Source: Gammaproteobacteria bacterium (GTDB taxonomy: Bacteria > Pseudomonadota > Gammaproteobacteria > Burkholderiales > Burkholderiaceae_C). From it: DNA of 64,000 bases. The position numbers and the translations under genes were made by a program. The DNA is taken from assembly GCA_018815325.1 (NCBI GenBank), contig JAHIYE010000004.1, forward strand, positions 62,001 to 126,000, read 5' to 3'. Shown piece after piece: positions 34,174 through 41,755 of the stretch (position 1 is its first letter; the number at the start of each line of letters is the position of its first letter). The notes beneath the pieces are model-generated. The model was not told the DNA's origin. It saw only the letters and a list, made by a program, of their open reading frames with translations, and ran no database searches.

Positions 34174-35004
34174 TCACTTGCCGGTGAATACTGGCTTGCG
34201 CTTTTCCATGAAGGCCTTGCGACCTTCGGCATAGTCTTCACTGTCGAAACAGCCCCGGATCAGTTGCTGGCACAGCGCCATGTCGAGTTCGGGCGAAGGC
34301 TTGAGGATTTCTGCCGTGATGGCCTTGCCCGCGCGGATGGTGAGTGGTGCGTTGGCTGCCATGGCTGAGGTGTACTCGGCCAGCAAGGCCGGCAGTTGCT
34401 CAGGCTCGCAAACCCGCGAGACCAGGCCCAGCGACCTGGCTTCCTGTGCATCAATCTTGCGGGCGGTGAAGAACAGGTCCTTCGCGGCGCCGGGCCCCAC
34501 CAGGTCCACCAGGTTCTTCATGGCCGAGTAACGGTAGCCCAGGCCCAGACGAGCTGCGGGGATGGAGAACACCGAGTTGCTGGCCGCAATGCGGATGTCG
34601 CAGCTGATCGCCACGTTCACGCCGCCACCAATACAAAAACCCTGGATGCATGCCAGCGTGGGTTTGCTGAACTGGTAGATGCCCATGAGTGCGGTCTCGG
34701 CCATGTGCTCATAGCGCGTCACAGCCTCACGCGCGGCCCGCATGTCCTCGAACTGGGAGATGTCAGCCCCAGAGACAAAGGCCTTCTCACCCGCACCCGA
34801 GAACACCACGAGCCGCACGCGTACGTCGCGCTCGGCCTGGGCGAGCAGGGGTGGCACCGCCTCCCACATGTCGACCGACAGTGCATTGTGGCGAGCCGGG
34901 TTGTTGAATCGGATGTGCAGCGTGCTGGCATCCAGCCAGGTCTGCACCCGCTCGGTGGGGGACTCGTATGTTGTTGTCGTCGTTGCTGTGGTCGTCGTCG
35001 TCAT
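34174..35004 (-). CDS. Enoyl-CoA hydratase/isomerase family protein
   Basis: The 276-residue crotonase-fold protein has ARHNALSVDMWEAV, FSGAGEKAFVSGADISQFED (oxyanion region) and CIQGFCIGGGVNVAISCDIRIA. In a crotonase the second oxyanion-hole glycine is in GFCIGGG. The Glu pair of true hydratases is not obvious, so hydratase versus isomerase or hydrolase is open. The N-terminus carries an unusual threonine run (MTTTTTATTTTT) encoded by a triplet repeat. The start at 35004 overlaps the CaiB stop as ATGA; a TTG at 35007 is a less likely start. Confidence 0.87.
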   Translation of the reverse strand: MTTTTTATTTTTYESPTERVQTWLDASTLHIRFNNPARHNALSVDMWEAVPPLLAQAERDVRVRLVVFSGAGEKAFVSGADISQFEDMRAAREAVTRYEHMAETALMGIYQFSKPTLACIQGFCIGGGVNVAISCDIRIAASNSVFSIPAARLGLGYRYSAMKNLVDLVGPGAAKDLFFTARKIDAQEARSLGLVSRVCEPEQLPALLAEYTSAMAANAPLTIRAGKAITAEILKPSPELDMALCQQLIRGCFDSEDYAEGRKAFMEKRKPVFTGK

Positions 35005-36194
35005 CAATACACTCCTGCTGATTTCATGCGTGCCAGGTCGCTGGCCCCGAGGCCGAGCTCGGCCAGCACTTCCTCGGTATGCTCACCGCGGCGCGGTGCG
35101 GCGCGCGCGATCGTGCTGGGCGTGCGCTCGAGTTGCACGGGTTGTCCGACCAGGCGCTGAGCACCCAGGTGTTTGGACACCACGTCCTTCACCATGCCCA
35201 GGTGCTGGATTTGCGGCTCCTCGAACACCTCCTGCAGATTGTTGATCAGGCCGCAGGCCACGCCACCGTCGTTGAGGAGCTTGATCCAGTAGGCACGATC
35301 CTGCAATGCCAGGCGACGGTTGATCTCGGCGTTGAGGGTGTCGCGGTTCACCGAGCGCCCCATCTTGTCCTTGTAGCGCTCGTCGCTGACCCACTCGGGT
35401 GCGCCGAGGATGTCGCAGAAGCGCTCCCATATCTTGGAGCCGAACACCGCGATGTTCATGTAGCCGTCGCGGGCCTTGTAGACCCCGGTAGGGATGCTGG
35501 TGGGGTGGAAGTTGCCCGCCTGGCTGGCGACTTCGCCATCAATCAGCCAGCGCGAAGTCTGGAAGTCCATCATGTAGACCATGGACTCCAGCAGCGAGGT
35601 GTGCAGCCATTGTCCCTTGCCCGAGCTTTCGCGCTCCAGCAGCGCCACCAGAATGCCCTGCGCCGCAAAAATGCCGGCACACAGGTCGGCGATCGGGATG
35701 CCCACGCGCATCGGCCCCTGCTCGGCCAGCCCGGTCACCGACATCAGGCCGCCCATGCCTTGGGCGATCTGGTCAAAGCCGGGGCGCCCGGCCAGCGGAC
35801 CGCTCTGACCAAAACCCGAGATGCTCGCATAGACCAGGCCCGGGTTGTCGGCGCTGAGCGCCTCGTAATCAATGCCGAGGCGAAACTTCACATCAGGCCG
35901 GAAGTTCTCCACCACCACATCGGCGCCGGCAATCAACTGCTTGAGCACGCGGATGCCTTCAGGCTCCTTGAGGTTCAGCGTGATGGAGCGCTTGTTGCGG
36001 TGGGTGTACTGGTAGTCCGAGCCGTCCTGCCCACCCAGAGTGTCATCGCCGCGCATGTGCTCGGGCATCTGGACCTGGATCACATCGGCGCCCCAGTCGG
36101 CCAGCTGGCGGCAGGCGGTAGGGCCAGCCCGGACCTGGGTCAGGTCCACCACGCGGAAGCGTTTGAGTGCAGATGAGGCTGGCAGATGGGGCAT
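35004..36194 (-). CDS. CaiB/BaiF family (class III) CoA-transferase
   Basis: The 396-residue protein transfers CoA between carboxylic acids via a catalytic Asp (probably D171 region, IADLCAGIFAAQGILVALLERE). Other signatures are RVVDLTQVRAGPTACRQLADWGADVIQVQ, YQYTHRNKRSITLNLKEPEG and ADVVVENFRPDVKFRLGIDYEAL. It is the first gene of the operon and likely activates the imported acid. The start at 36194 is chosen because it begins at the conserved N-terminus; upstream in-frame codons run into the GntR operator region. Confidence 0.9.
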   Translation of the reverse strand: MPHLPASSALKRFRVVDLTQVRAGPTACRQLADWGADVIQVQMPEHMRGDDTLGGQDGSDYQYTHRNKRSITLNLKEPEGIRVLKQLIAGADVVVENFRPDVKFRLGIDYEALSADNPGLVYASISGFGQSGPLAGRPGFDQIAQGMGGLMSVTGLAEQGPMRVGIPIADLCAGIFAAQGILVALLERESSGKGQWLHTSLLESMVYMMDFQTSRWLIDGEVASQAGNFHPTSIPTGVYKARDGYMNIAVFGSKIWERFCDILGAPEWVSDERYKDKMGRSVNRDTLNAEINRRLALQDRAYWIKLLNDGGVACGLINNLQEVFEEPQIQHLGMVKDVVSKHLGAQRLVGQPVQLERTPSTIARAAPRRGEHTEEVLAELGLGASDLARMKSAGVY

Positions 36195-36247
36195 CTGTGG
36201 ATTCCGGTAAAAATTTAACGAAGCTGGAGTGTCTGTGTTTTTACACC

Positions 36248-36287
36248 AAAGTGTCAACACTTTTATACAAATAGAGAACACTTTTAT
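36248..36287. promoter_or_regulatory. Candidate GntR operator in divergent promoter region
   Basis: AAAGTGT-CA-ACACTTT (36248-36263) is a perfect palindrome, and its right part recurs: AACACTTTTAT occurs at 36256-36266 and 36277-36287, a 21-bp phase (two helical turns). The core TGT-CA-ACA suits a FadR/GntR-type dimer. The site lies between the divergent CaiB operon and the gntR gene. Confidence 0.65.
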
Positions 36288-36392
36288 CCCAACACCCGCA
36301 AAACCCGGCGCATCAGGTAGCATCCAGCCATCTACGCCAGCCCCACCAACCCGTCCTGTTTCCCTACTTTCTGTTTGCCCGCACCGCCCGCC

Positions 36393-37094
36393 ATGCCTGC
36401 CCCCAAATCCAAGCCCGCCCAAGGCCTGCCACTGCGCATTGCGGATGAGCTCAAGCACCTGATCTTCACAGGCGAGCTCCAGCCCGGTGAGCGCCTGAAT
36501 GAAGCAGCGCTGGCACTGCGCATGGGCACAAGCCGCGGCCCGATCCGCGAAGCCATCCGCATGCTCACGGGACAGGGCCTTGTGAAGGCCGTGGTGAACC
36601 GGGGCGTTTTCGTGCGGCAGATTTCCGTGCGCGAGATGCTGGAGATCTATGAGCTAAGGGCCCTGGTGTTCGGCTTTGCCGCCGAGCGAGCCACCGAGCA
36701 CCTCACTGACGCACACAGCCGGCAGTTTGAACGCCTGCTCGCCGAGATGGATGAAGCTTGCGAGACCCAGGATGCCGATCGTTATTACGACCTCAACCTG
36801 CACTTCCACAGCCTGGTGATGCAGCTGTCGAACAACCAGCGGGCCAGCGAAGCCTACGATGATTATGTAAAGGAGTTGCACCTGTTCCGGCGGCGCTACT
36901 TCAATGCGCCGGGCAATATGCGGCGTTCCAATGTCGAGCACCGTGCCATCTACGAAGCCATCACCAAAGGTGCCAAGACCAGGGCCAAATCGGCTGCCGA
37001 GCGCCATGTGCTGTCAGGCCGACAGCGACTGCTCGCCAGCATCGACGATTCCAGCCCCCTGTCCACCCAGTTGTCCGGCGCCAGCATGGCATGA
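36393..37094 (+). CDS. GntR family regulator, FadR-type FCD domain
   Basis: The 233-residue protein has an N-terminal winged helix (LPLRIADELKHLIFTGELQPGERLNEAALALRMGTSRGPIREAIRMLTGQGLV) and an all-helical FCD ligand domain with YYDLNLHFHSLVM and NVEHRAIYEAI, whose His residues usually hold a metal that binds carboxylate ligands. It is divergent from the CaiB operon and probably represses it until the substrate or its CoA ester is present. The start ATG at 36393 is preferred over an upstream TTG. Confidence 0.9.
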   Translation: MPAPKSKPAQGLPLRIADELKHLIFTGELQPGERLNEAALALRMGTSRGPIREAIRMLTGQGLVKAVVNRGVFVRQISVREMLEIYELRALVFGFAAERATEHLTDAHSRQFERLLAEMDEACETQDADRYYDLNLHFHSLVMQLSNNQRASEAYDDYVKELHLFRRRYFNAPGNMRRSNVEHRAIYEAITKGAKTRAKSAAERHVLSGRQRLLASIDDSSPLSTQLSGASMA

Positions 37095-37134
37095 AGACCA
37101 CAGCGCCAACCTATTTCGTCAACAGACAGGTCGA

Positions 37135-37150
37135 CGCTGCCATGGCAGCG
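37135..37150. promoter_or_regulatory. Perfect 16-bp palindrome abutting a -10-like sequence
   Basis: CGCTGCCATGGCAGCG (37135-37150) is immediately followed by GATAAT, a good -10 for the small gene at 37203. It may be an operator; a structural coincidence is possible. Confidence 0.35.
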
Positions 37151-37202
37151 GATAATGAGGGTCGCTCCACCGGAAGCGACATATCAACCCAGGAGATGGA
37201 TC

Positions 37203-37349
37203 ATGGCTAAAGGTCAGCAAAACAGCAACAAGATGGTCAAGAAACCGAAGAAGGACACCTCACCTCCCAAAGCACCGTCGCTTGACGCTGCCGTGCGCCC
37301 CACCATCACCACCGTGATTCCAGTACGTGGAAAACTCAAGAACAAATAG
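37203..37349 (+). CDS. Small basic protein of unknown function
   Basis: The 48-residue protein (MAKGQQNSNKMVKKPKKD, then a Pro/Ser segment and TTVIPVRGKLKNK) is Lys-rich and has a good ribosome-binding site (CAGGAGA). Short Lys-rich proteins starting MAKGQQNSNK are, as far as I recall, widespread in Burkholderiales with no known role. Its end overlaps the putative GTG start of the following histidine kinase by 23 bases. Confidence 0.65.
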   Translation: MAKGQQNSNKMVKKPKKDTSPPKAPSLDAAVRPTITTVIPVRGKLKNK

Positions 37350-39546
37350 AAGACGCGGGACCGATCAGATCCCGGCCGCGGGGACCGACAGACCCTTCGC
37401 GCCCGTTCCGCCAGACCCCATACCCGGCGGTGAGGCGGCGAACCAGCAATCTGCGCGGCAAAAAACTCCAGCACGGAGATCCCTGCCCAATCTGATCCAG
37501 GACCTGCGCGCCTACCAGCAGGAGCTGGAGGACCAGAACTCGGCCCTGCTGTTCAGCCGCCAGGCGGCTGAAGGGGCTTCCGAGCGCTTCGAATCCCTGT
37601 TCTCCAATGTGCCACTGGCCCTGATGGTGGTAGACGAATTCGGCATGGTGGTGCAAAGCAATGCCATGGCCCTGAACCTGTTCCGCCCGCGCGAGCAGGA
37701 TCCGCCACTGAACTTTCTGCTGCCGCTGATTGGCGATGAGCACAAGGTGCGCGTCGAAAACAGCTTCGCCACGGCCAAGGCGTCGGGCGTCAGCGAGGCC
37801 ACGGAAGTGGTGTTCTCGCGCGGGCTTGAGGGTCGCTTCACCGGTGACCTGCACATGCGGCGCATCCAGTACTCGCAGGACGAGCTGGCCCACTTCATCT
37901 GCGCCGTCATCGACCAGGGCCCGCTGCTGACCGAGCGTCGTGCGCTGCAGGAACGCCGTCGCGCCCTGCAGGAAAGTGCCGCCGCGCTGCAGCAGCGCAA
38001 TGAAGAGTTGCGCCTGAGCGAGAACCGGCTGGCCGCCATCATCAACTCCTCGCTCGATGCCATCATCTGCGTGGACAACGACCAGCGCATCTCCATCTTC
38101 AACCCTGCAGCCGCCACGCTGTTCCAGTGTCCCTCGGAGCAGGCACTCGGCAGCTCACTGGACCGTTTTCTGCCCGATGCGGTGCCCTCCATCATGGCGA
38201 CCGAGGCCTCCACCCAGGCCCTGCTGGGCGAACTCAATGGCCGCACGGCCGGGGGCAAGGTGCTGGCGCTGGAGGTGAGCGTGTCGCGCGAGCTGCACCC
38301 GGAAGGCACCATCACCACCGTCTTCGCGCGCGACCTCACAGCCCGCAAGCAGGTCGAGGCGCACCGCAACCAGCTTGCCAACCAGTTGCGCGAATCGCAG
38401 AAAATGCAGGCCGTGGGCACCATGGCTGGCGGCATCGCGCACGACTTCAATAACATCCTGGGCGCGATCCTCGGCAATGTGTCGCTGGCGCAGCAGGACT
38501 GCGAACCCGACGCCCCGGCACTCGTCAGCCTGCTCGAAATCCAGAAAGCCGGACGCCGCGCGCGCGATCTGGTACAGCAGATCCTGACCTTCAGCCGCAA
38601 CGAGGCGCCCAAGCTCGATCCGATCCAGCTCTCCGAGATCGTGCTGGAAGCCACGCGACTGCTCAAGGTCACGCTGCCGCACAGCGTCGAGCTACAGGTG
38701 GACCTGCATGCCACCGTGCCCCCGGTGTTGGCAGATGCCACCCAGGTTGAGCAGGCCGTGATCAATCTGGCCACCAACGCCATCCATGCAATCGGCCCGA
38801 ACAAGGGCATGGTGCGCATCGCGCTGAATTACCCACAGCTCGATGCGCTGGCGTGCGAACGCTACGGCCTGCCTGATGGTGCCTACGTCACATTGTCGGT
38901 GAGCGACACCGGCATGGGCATTGACCCGGAGACGATGGAGCGCATTTTCGAGCCGTTTTTCACCACCAAGCCGGTGGGCCAGGGCACGGGCCTGGGCCTG
39001 TCGGTGGTACACGGCGTGATGCGCACCCACCTGGGCACGGTAGATGTGCAAAGCACACCGGGCCAAGGCAGTGTCTTCACGCTGTTTTTCCCGGCTGTCA
39101 CCGATACCGCCGTGGTGCCTGTGAGCACGGCCATCGAGTCGGCCACACTCAGCGATGTCGAGGGGGGTGGCAAGCATGTGATGTATGTCGATGACGATCA
39201 GGCACTGGTGTTTCTTGTGGAGCGGGCCTTGAGCCGCAAGGGCTTCAAGGTCAGCACCTTCACCGACCCGCATCTGGCTGCTTCTGCACTGCGCAAGCAG
39301 CCACAAGCCTACGACCTGCTAGTGACCGACTACAACATGCCCGGCTACTGCGGCGTGGACCTGCTGCGCGAGGCCCGGGCCATCCGGCCAGACCTGCCGG
39401 TGGCGCTCGCCTCGGGCTATGTCACCACCGAGATCGAGAAGAGCGCGTTTGCCGAGGGCGCGCGCGCCCTGATCCACAAACCCAACGATGTGGAAGAGCT
39501 CTGCGACACCGTGCAGCGCCTCATCAAGGGTGAAGACCTGCTCTGA
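37327..39546 (+). CDS. Hybrid sensor histidine kinase (PAS-PAS-HisKA-HATPase-REC)
   Basis: The 739-residue soluble protein has a Pro-rich N-terminus, a coiled coil (LRAYQQELEDQN), a PAS domain (about 85-200), a second coiled coil, a PAS domain (about 235-345), a dimerisation domain with phosphoacceptor H372 in GGIAHDFNNILGAI, an ATPase domain (NLATNAIHAI, DTGMGID, GTGLGLS) and a C-terminal receiver (VDDD, D668 in TDYNMPG). No membrane segment is present, so it senses a cytoplasmic signal. The GTG start has no ribosome-binding site and overlaps the small gene; no ATG exists before the first PAS domain, so the true start is uncertain. No cognate response regulator is adjacent. Confidence 0.87.
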   Translation: MENSRTNRRRGTDQIPAAGTDRPFAPVPPDPIPGGEAANQQSARQKTPARRSLPNLIQDLRAYQQELEDQNSALLFSRQAAEGASERFESLFSNVPLALMVVDEFGMVVQSNAMALNLFRPREQDPPLNFLLPLIGDEHKVRVENSFATAKASGVSEATEVVFSRGLEGRFTGDLHMRRIQYSQDELAHFICAVIDQGPLLTERRALQERRRALQESAAALQQRNEELRLSENRLAAIINSSLDAIICVDNDQRISIFNPAAATLFQCPSEQALGSSLDRFLPDAVPSIMATEASTQALLGELNGRTAGGKVLALEVSVSRELHPEGTITTVFARDLTARKQVEAHRNQLANQLRESQKMQAVGTMAGGIAHDFNNILGAILGNVSLAQQDCEPDAPALVSLLEIQKAGRRARDLVQQILTFSRNEAPKLDPIQLSEIVLEATRLLKVTLPHSVELQVDLHATVPPVLADATQVEQAVINLATNAIHAIGPNKGMVRIALNYPQLDALACERYGLPDGAYVTLSVSDTGMGIDPETMERIFEPFFTTKPVGQGTGLGLSVVHGVMRTHLGTVDVQSTPGQGSVFTLFFPAVTDTAVVPVSTAIESATLSDVEGGGKHVMYVDDDQALVFLVERALSRKGFKVSTFTDPHLAASALRKQPQAYDLLVTDYNMPGYCGVDLLREARAIRPDLPVALASGYVTTEIEKSAFAEGARALIHKPNDVEELCDTVQRLIKGEDLL

Positions 39547-39553
39547 GACCGTC

Positions 39554-40288
39554 ATGCCGGCCGGGGATGCCGCAGCCATGGCAGTCAAGCTGCCATGCCC
39601 GCAGGACATCACGGTACTGCATGTTGACGATGCACTGCTGGTACTGGACAAACCCTCCAACCTGCTCTCGGTACCCGGGCGCGGCCCAGACAAGCAGGAC
39701 TGCCTGAGCGCGCGCGTACAGCGACACTACCCCGATGCCCTGATCGTGCACCGGCTGGACATGGCCACCTCGGGGATCATGGTCATGGCGCGCGGCCCGG
39801 CCGTGCAGCGCACCTTGAGCAAGGCATTTGCTGACCGACAAGTACACAAACGCTATGTCGCTGTTGTGAGTGGGACCGTCAAAGCACCTGCGCAGGACTG
39901 GGGCCTCATCGATCTGCCGATTGCCGTGGACTGGCCACGGCGCCCGCTGCGCATCATCGACCCCATCAATGGCAAGCCCAGCATGACTCGCTGGCGCAGC
40001 CTGGGTCCACACAACGCGTCAGCCACGCTTCAGGCCACACGACTGGAGCTGGAACCCGTCACCGGGCGTTCACACCAGCTGCGGGTGCACCTGCAGGCCA
40101 TCGGTCACCCCATTCTGGGCGACCGCCTGTATGCCCCCCTGGAAGTGCAAGACCGTGCACCCCGGCTGCTGCTGCATGCCAGCACCCTCTCATGCACACA
40201 CCCCGTCAGCGGCCAAACACTCCACTTTGAATCCACCCCTCCCCCCGAACTGTTTGGTGTTGTCCGGAATCATTTTGCTACAAAATAG
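39554..40288 (+). CDS. rluA: RluA-type pseudouridine synthase
   Basis: The 244-residue enzyme isomerises uridine in 23S rRNA and/or tRNA. Catalytic Asp is in HRLDMATSGIMVMA, and KPSNLLSVPG, KRYVAVVSG and EPVTGRSHQLRVHLQAIGHPILGDRLY are the family motifs. Length and motifs suit the RluA (746/tRNA 32) group. The S4 domain is absent, as expected for RluA. Its last codons (CTACAAAATAG) belong to the start of the dispersed repeat at 40275-40332, so the repeat supplied its stop codon. Confidence 0.88.
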   Translation: MPAGDAAAMAVKLPCPQDITVLHVDDALLVLDKPSNLLSVPGRGPDKQDCLSARVQRHYPDALIVHRLDMATSGIMVMARGPAVQRTLSKAFADRQVHKRYVAVVSGTVKAPAQDWGLIDLPIAVDWPRRPLRIIDPINGKPSMTRWRSLGPHNASATLQATRLELEPVTGRSHQLRVHLQAIGHPILGDRLYAPLEVQDRAPRLLLHASTLSCTHPVSGQTLHFESTPPPELFGVVRNHFATK

Positions 40289-40332
40289 ATAGCTACTACC
40301 GCAATATGGAAAAGGGCTAAAGGCATATTTCC
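40275..40332 (+). repeat. Dispersed intergenic repeat, copy B
   Basis: Starts GCTACAAAATAG, then ATAGCTAC, CGCAATATGG, GGGCTAAAGGC and ATATTT. Ordered blocks match copy A at 16758-16813 on the opposite strand. It overlaps the last codons of the rluA-type gene and fills most of the gap to the next SDR. Confidence 0.65.
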
Positions 40333-40357
40333 TCATGAATTATCAACACACCATCAC

Positions 40358-41116
40358 ATGACGACAAAGCATCTCTACATCCTCACCGGCGCTTCCCGCG
40401 GCATGGGTCTGGCCATGGCCAGGCAGTTGCTCGCACCCGATCACCATCTGCTGTGTATCTCGCGCCGGCCCGAAGACAGCCTGGCCGCAGAGGCAACAGG
40501 GGCAGGCTGCACGCTGGAGCAGTGGCCGATGGACCTGGCGAAGAGCCAGACGGCGGCCGTCGCCCTGCAGCAATGGTTGAGCGACCCCTCTCATGGCCGC
40601 TTCAAGAGCGCCAGCCTCATCAACAACGCCGGGGTCATACCGCACATAGGGCCCCTCAGCGAGGTGGAACCCGGTGACCTGGCGCAGGCGCTGCGTATCG
40701 ACCTGGAAGCGCCGATGCTGCTGTGCGCAGCATTCCTGCAGGCTACGTCACCGTGGCCCGTGCCGCGAAGAATCCTCAACATCTCCTCCGGCCTGGGCCG
40801 CTACCCCATGGCGTCGCAGGCGACCTATTGCGCCGCCAAGGCCGGCATGGACCACTTCAGCCGCTGCGTGGCGCTTGAGGAGGCCCTCAAACCCAACGGG
40901 GCAAAAATCTGCGCACTGGCGCCAGGCGTGATCGACACCGACATGCAGGTGCAACTGCGTGGTGCTGATGCCACGGCTTTTCCGGACCTCGCACGTTTTG
41001 AGCAACTCAAGCGCGGCGGCCAGCTCGACAGCCCGGAGCAAGCCGCACGCAAGGTGCTGGCCTTCCTCAACCATCCCGATTTCGGGCGTGAGTCGGTGGC
41101 TGACGTACGCGGTTAA
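40358..41116 (+). CDS. Short-chain dehydrogenase/reductase (sepiapterin-reductase-like)
   Basis: The 252-residue SDR has cofactor motif TGASRGMG, NNAG in LINNAGVIPHIG, catalytic Ser in NISSGLG and YCAAK. The C-terminal pattern LAPGVIDTDMQVQLR and PEQAARKVLAFL resembles sepiapterin reductase or benzil reductase groups. It is a lone gene between the repeat and the convergent universal stress gene. Substrate unknown. Confidence 0.85.
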   Translation: MTTKHLYILTGASRGMGLAMARQLLAPDHHLLCISRRPEDSLAAEATGAGCTLEQWPMDLAKSQTAAVALQQWLSDPSHGRFKSASLINNAGVIPHIGPLSEVEPGDLAQALRIDLEAPMLLCAAFLQATSPWPVPRRILNISSGLGRYPMASQATYCAAKAGMDHFSRCVALEEALKPNGAKICALAPGVIDTDMQVQLRGADATAFPDLARFEQLKRGGQLDSPEQAARKVLAFLNHPDFGRESVADVRG

Positions 41117-41143
41117 CGCAGGGAGCTGAGCCTGGGGCTGGGC

Positions 41144-41578
41144 TCAATGCATCGTCAGCACGGGAATGCTGGTGCGGGCCAGCACGCGCTGCGTCTGGCT
41201 TCCGATAAACAAGCGATCCATCAAACCCAGCCCGCGCGTACCCATCACGATCAGGTCTGCACCACACATCCTGGCAGCTTCCAGAATCCCGTGGTACGCA
41301 GCTTGATCACGCAGCAGGATGCGCTGGAATTTCACGCCTGACGCCTGCACTATCCGCTCTGCCTGCTCCAGGCGCTCAATAGCTATCTGCTGGCCCGGTG
41401 CCTCCGCCTGGTTGGCACCTGGACGGTAGCCACTGCCCATGATGCCAGCCGGGAAGTGCTCCACACAGGTCATCACCGTCACCTCGGCCCCCATGCTGCG
41501 CGCCAGCTCCGCACCCTGGGTAACCGCCCGCAGCGCAGCCTCCGAACCATCGGTCGGCAAAAGAATGTGCTTGAACAT
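41144..41578 (-). CDS. Universal stress protein, UspA family
   Basis: The 144-residue protein starts MFKHILLPTDGSEAALRAV and has the ATP-binding signature GTRGLGLMDRLFIGSQTQ. It belongs to the ATP-binding UspFG-like class. It shares a 177-bp upstream region with narX, which contains an FNR-like site, so it is probably induced under anoxic conditions with the nar genes. It is distinct from the first Usp (201-629) in sequence. Confidence 0.9.
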   Translation of the reverse strand: MFKHILLPTDGSEAALRAVTQGAELARSMGAEVTVMTCVEHFPAGIMGSGYRPGANQAEAPGQQIAIERLEQAERIVQASGVKFQRILLRDQAAYHGILEAARMCGADLIVMGTRGLGLMDRLFIGSQTQRVLARTSIPVLTMH

Positions 41579-41660
41579 GATGACCCCTCCCTAAAGGCCC
41601 CCACACGAAGGCATGCGTACACCATAATGTTGAAGTCTAGGCACGGTGAATACGGCGATG

Positions 41661-41674
41661 CTGATCCAGATCAA
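41661..41674. promoter_or_regulatory. FNR-like box between usp and narX
   Basis: CTGAT-CCAG-ATCAA matches TTGAT-N4-ATCAA with one change. Centre 41667.5. A plus-strand -10 TATCCT (41696-41701) would place the narX start near 41708-41709, with the box at about -41. A minus-strand promoter for usp is possible too. Confidence 0.55.
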
Positions 41675-41755
41675 ACGAAGGACCGGATTCACCGATATCC
41701 TTGCTTAACAAGGGTGCTTCGCCCAACGCGACCCAATTCAGGAACTGAAAACCGC

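Noticed and set aside
37512-38819. Minus-strand ORF of 435 codons opposite the hybrid kinase
   Set aside because: Ser/Arg-rich shadow frame without domains or ribosome-binding site.
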